A stretch of DNA of 64,000 nt from assembly GCF_024713945.1 (NCBI RefSeq), contig NW_027461515.1:1-64000 (forward strand), given 5' to 3'. Below are positions 61,011 through 64,000 of this stretch, piece by piece. The DNA is from Dermatophagoides farinae (Eukaryota; Arthropoda; Arachnida; Sarcoptiformes; Pyroglyphidae). Within the stretch, counting starts at the first letter, position 1; every line of letters starts with the position of its first letter. A program made the position numbers and the translations under genes. The notes under the pieces are model-generated. The model was given only the letters and a program-made list of their open reading frames with translations. It did no database searches and had not been told where the DNA came from.

Positions 61011-61910
61011 ATGTACGAAACCTGGAATCAATACACGCCAGTAGCTTATACTTTGTTATTCTATCCTTGGATGTATTTGACTGATTTGTCAAAAGCTAGC
61101 AAAGAGCTTAATCTAGTGTCAGGCATTCCAAAATCAAGTTCTCTTTACATGGAAATACTTAAACTAAAAAACAAAAATACTCCGAAGCTATACACCAAGA
61201 GTGATGACGGCAAGCCAAAGTTATTGGCGTTAGAGCCAAAGCAAAAAAACATTGCAGAAATTGCTAAAGAAATACACAAGTCGGAAGGCATTAAAGGATT
61301 TTTTTCAGGGTATATTCGATCTGCTTCTTTGGTGATGTGCGATATTTATCTGAAGAATAAACTAGCCAAGCTGATGAATATTTCTCAGACACCTAAACCG
61401 GGCAACGAGAACAACGAAACCAAACAAATAGTTTCGAAAACAGTAAAAACGCATTTGATTAACAATATCACACTGACTTTATTATATCCGTTCAACGTAA
61501 TCAATTATCGTTGTCGGGTTTATCAGCCTTTAGACTCAAAAAAAATGTGTAAGTACGACGATCTACATTATTTTAGCATTTATGCAAATGGCCCACTGCT
61601 CAGTTCTTTACGACGGATACAAGTGTTTATACGGCGGATACTTCAGCAAGCTCAAACTGGGGTATTATAATTTTTTAGTCGACACATTGGTAAGTAATTA
61701 ATTCTTTTTATTTTTTGCTAGACACAGTTGCTTGCTCAAAAAGCAGACGAGAAAAAAATTAATAAGAATTTTTTAACAGCAGTGCCAGGTAAGTCTCCCT
61801 CGACGAACTGATTTACAGATTTGTTTTACATGCTTGGTGAAAGGTTAATTGATCAAAGCTATCAAAATATGTTAACCAGTAACATACCTGGGTTATTGAA
61901 AAAAAATTAA
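61011..61910 (+). CDS. Mitochondrial carrier family protein, four exons
   Basis: Exons 61011-61548, 61577-61689, 61722-61788 and 61819-61910 join over introns of 28, 32 and 30 nt, all GTAAGT, giving 269 aa. The carrier pattern appears only after splicing: EGIKGFFSGYIRSASLV (second half of a repeat), LLYPFNVINYRCRV (P-x-D-like matrix motif with Asn in place of Asp), and VLYDGYKCLYGGYFSKLKLG with YNFLVDTL. This is a divergent inner- or outer-membrane carrier; the Px[DE] motifs are degenerate and the substrate cannot be given. MTCH-like proteins show similar decay. Unspliced, the frame stops at 61670 with a spurious tail. Presence of a carrier implies a mitochondrion or relict organelle. Confidence 0.75.
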
Positions 61911-61998
61911 TATTTATATTCTATAACGATTGGTACCAATTTATAAAGGGCATATAAAACTAATAAATATAATTCTCAGACAAGCAAACGTTTTGTAT

Positions 61999-62514
61999 TT
62001 AAGCAACCAAAACGCTGGAAGTCCTAGATGGTTTGTTGGAGAGTCTAACGATGGTTTCTGATGGTTTTCCAACTTGCGAGTAGGGAAAAGAAACAGGAAC
62101 ACCTCCTTTGTTCTGAACGGGATTTGCACGAGCAGTAACCAAAGTAACATTGGAGAGATAGTTCTTCAAGCGTTCAACGTTTCGGTCGAAGCATTCTTTA
62201 TTGTTGTTGCGACGACGTAAATCGACAGAGATTCTAATGGATCGTGCGCCTCGGATCGTTAAATTAGCTGCTTTGAGTTCCTCAGGAGTGAAACCGCGTC
62301 CAGCTCTGAGTTTGTAGTTGTGTTTTTGACCACAAGCGTTGACAAATGGCTTAAGTGTGTTAATAAGGGCATTCTCACCTGCAAGTCGGGCTTTTTCTTG
62401 ACGAACCTTTCTTCTTCGAAGTTTTTTGGCTGGCTGGTTAAACCAAGTTTTGATTAAAGGATGAATGTCCTTTCTAAACTGATTACAATCAATAGCTTTG
62501 TTGTGTTTTACCAT
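61999..62514 (-). CDS. RPL13: 60S ribosomal protein eL13
   Basis: 171 aa. Strong family marks: KTWFNQPAKKLRRRKVRQEKA near residue 22, KLRAGRGFTPEELKAANL near 95, the ISVDLRRRN block, and RNVERLKNYLSNV. It binds rRNA in the large subunit. Usual eL13 proteins are about 200-210 aa; here the alpha-helical C-terminal extension is missing and is replaced by a Ser/Pro-rich end (KPSETIVRLSNKPSRTSSV). No GTAAGT donor near the end offers a further exon. Codon choice looks like that of its neighbours. The gene converges with the carrier, with 88 bp between stops. Confidence 0.9.
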   Translation of the reverse strand: MVKHNKAIDCNQFRKDIHPLIKTWFNQPAKKLRRRKVRQEKARLAGENALINTLKPFVNACGQKHNYKLRAGRGFTPEELKAANLTIRGARSIRISVDLRRRNNNKECFDRNVERLKNYLSNVTLVTARANPVQNKGGVPVSFPYSQVGKPSETIVRLSNKPSRTSSVLVA

Positions 62515-62686
62515 TTTTACAACGCTGAGTTAATTTTTTTTTCTAATTAATTCACGTTTTTGTCGTATTTTTTTCTGAAATTTTAAATCGAAAATAAGCC
62601 AAAAATGTTGTCTTAATACAGTTATATAGTCCTAAACGCGTTTTTATTAAACACAAATATATAGTTTAATTATAACTACAGTTTTC

Positions 62687-63124
62687 ATGAATAATGACGG
62701 AGAACAACAAAAAAATAAATTTTCGCAGGCGACAGCCCAGATTGATCAAACTATTCAGAAATATGTGCAACTAACCAGATACATAACCTTTAACCACATG
62801 TTTGAACACAGCCGCAACAGGCTTGACAAAATGAGTTTGAAACTCAAACCCATAAAACTCGACGCTAGCGACCCACGACATGATAAATATTCGTTCAGTA
62901 ATATATTAAAATTCAATAACCAAAATCAAGACGCTTCTGCGACTTTCAAGTATACTCCGAAAAACTATGAGTTTGTGGTTGATAGCATCCAGCACAGCCA
63001 GCCCATTACAGAGTCTCTTTTAATTCAAAACGCAATCCTAAACAACCTTCTCAACAGAGATAAAATAGAAAATTTGAAAAAAAAACTAAATGCAACCTTA
63101 AATCCCAATCTTATTTTAAAATAA
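62687..63124 (+). CDS. Unrecognised small protein, 145 aa
   Basis: The frame runs from ATG 62687 to TAA 63122-63124. Helical, Asn/Gln-rich, no signal peptide or membrane segment. It begins MNNDGEQQKNKFSQATAQID and has a basic middle (SLKLKPIKLDASDPRHDKYS). No family recognised. It is divergent from eL13, with about 170 bp of very AT-rich DNA between starts. Confidence 0.55.
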   Translation: MNNDGEQQKNKFSQATAQIDQTIQKYVQLTRYITFNHMFEHSRNRLDKMSLKLKPIKLDASDPRHDKYSFSNILKFNNQNQDASATFKYTPKNYEFVVDSIQHSQPITESLLIQNAILNNLLNRDKIENLKKKLNATLNPNLILK

Positions 63125-63283
63125 AAAATTTTTTAATAGCAATAAATACCAGTCAGCTAGGTTTCGTTGCTTTTGGTGTTTACAGCTTTCAACCTAAGTG
63201 TTACTTGTTAGGAATTATCAATATTCCCGTTTGGTAATATGAATTCTGAATAGGTTTTGCCCACTTGCAGGAACAATATCAAC

Positions 63284-64000
63284 ATGTCAAATGCCACTTT
63301 GAATCCAGAGATAAATATCTCTAAAGATTTTTATCTCGATAAAATTGATTTTGGGAAAATTTTCCATCACGGTTTTAAAAGCGGCTTGCACAGCTTGGAG
63401 CGGATTTATTACAAAGTAATTTATGAGAACGTTGATTACCCTTTCCGCGAAGTTTCCAAGCTGCAAGCAAATGGTTGTTTTTCCATATTTGGCGTAATTT
63501 ATCTTTCCACCAGTTTAGATCGAGACATTTTAAAAGAAGACAGTGAAAGGATACTGAAACCGAGTTCCAAAGAAGAAAGTACTTTTCACATTAATTTTGA
63601 AAATGTGTTTCTTGAAGATGACAGTGCCAAAGTAAAACTGCTAATAGAAAATAAAGAAGAGTTTTCGAACTACGCAACCAGAGGAACCGTGTTGCTAGTT
63701 TTAGGTAAATTCTTGCCAAATGGAACATTTTCCGTTCATAAGCTCGCTTTTCCTGAAGTTTCTAAACCGTCATTCAGCCCTACCCCTGGTCGTTCTCACA
63801 AATTTATAGTAGTCAATTTGGAACAAATTGCTACCGGGAAACAAGAAATTAACTTACTCAGTTTGAACTTATTGCGTGATGCCCTTCTTTGCAATATCAA
63901 AGATGTGAATTTCGTCTACTTTTACTTAAACTTAGCCGCACTCAAAATTAATGAAAACACTGAAGAAACACAAATTAATTTGCAATCTGAAATATTTGAA
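63284..64000 (+). CDS. POLD2: DNA polymerase delta small subunit (POLD2/Pol31), 5' part, cut by window edge
   Basis: The frame is open from ATG 63284 to the window end (239 codons, no stop). The arrangement follows the regulatory B subunit of polymerase delta: an N-terminal helical part with GLHSLERIYYKVIYENV (compare QFYKQYAHLYFHRLEKL), then an OB fold containing SIFGVIYLSTSLDRDIL, FENVFLEDDSAKVKLLI and TRGTVLLVLGKFLPNGTF. The inactive phosphoesterase domain begins at HKFIVVNLEQI. The subunit holds the catalytic polymerase and Pol32 together during replication. A possible acceptor (CTTGCAG at 63264-63270) upstream leaves room for a 5' exon, but the ATG is well placed. Confidence 0.75.
   Translation, partial: MSNATLNPEINISKDFYLDKIDFGKIFHHGFKSGLHSLERIYYKVIYENVDYPFREVSKLQANGCFSIFGVIYLSTSLDRDILKEDSERILKPSSKEESTFHINFENVFLEDDSAKVKLLIENKEEFSNYATRGTVLLVLGKFLPNGTFSVHKLAFPEVSKPSFSPTPGRSHKFIVVNLEQIATGKQEINLLSLNLLRDALLCNIKDVNFVYFYLNLAALKINENTEETQINLQSEIFE

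Overview
The window is nuclear DNA from a compact, AT-rich unicellular eukaryote. The evidence is eukaryote-only machinery (U2 snRNP SF3B3, an LSm protein, NOP56, exosome RRP4, ribosomal eL13, Sey1, a HECT ligase, a centromeric-type histone H3), a C/D snoRNA, and GT-AG introns mostly of only 28-32 nt. About 32 genes lie on both strands with short spacers; several convergent pairs nearly touch and one pair overlaps. A PepN-type M1 aminopeptidase, a Sey1 GTPase, an N-myristoyl/palmitoyl-type MGNIC start and two signal-peptide proteins without recognisable domains would suit an intracellular parasite, for example an apicomplexan of the piroplasm kind. This placement is inference; no rRNA or lineage marker is present to prove it.

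Layout. 1-2524: two convergent unrecognised genes whose 3' parts carry several apparent frame breaks. 2592-2678: a C/D box snoRNA on the minus strand, with a guide matching the decoding-site region of SSU rRNA. 2773-8000: aldo-keto reductase, two orphan genes, a CenH3-like histone and an RRSS/GRP repeat protein. 8150-17039: an RNA/repair group (NOP56, SF3B3, two orphans, RAD23, LSm2). 17150-23229: Sey1, SCYL2-like pseudokinase and a multipass transporter. 23230-24739: the largest gene-poor gap. 24740-33413: PepN, a C-terminally membrane-anchored protein, an orphan, an INTS11/CPSF73-type nuclease and a small secreted protein. 33406-43401: MGNIC-type membrane-targeted protein, proline iminopeptidase, RRP4, glycerol-phosphate acyltransferase and a kinase. 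43424-57124: two very large orphan proteins flanking a secreted repeat protein. 57293-64000: HUL5/UBE3C-type ligase, a split mitochondrial carrier, eL13, an orphan and the start of DNA polymerase delta subunit 2.

Functional themes. RNA maturation dominates: snoRNP 2'-O-methylation (NOP56 plus the guide RNA), splicing (SF3B3, LSm2), 3'-end cleavage (INTS11/CPSF73), exosome (RRP4) and ribosome (eL13). A second theme is ubiquitin-proteasome traffic (RAD23, HUL5-like). A third is ER and lipids (Sey1, acyltransferase, a C-terminally anchored protein).

Thirteen or more introns were placed by eye by restoring conserved protein frames, and every one has a GTAAGT donor. Three places need attention because a conserved or long gene is interrupted without such a donor: the first kilobase, the INTS11-like gene at 32391-32396 and the HUL5-like gene at 60662. 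No CRISPR array, insertion sequence, rRNA or convincing tRNA was seen.
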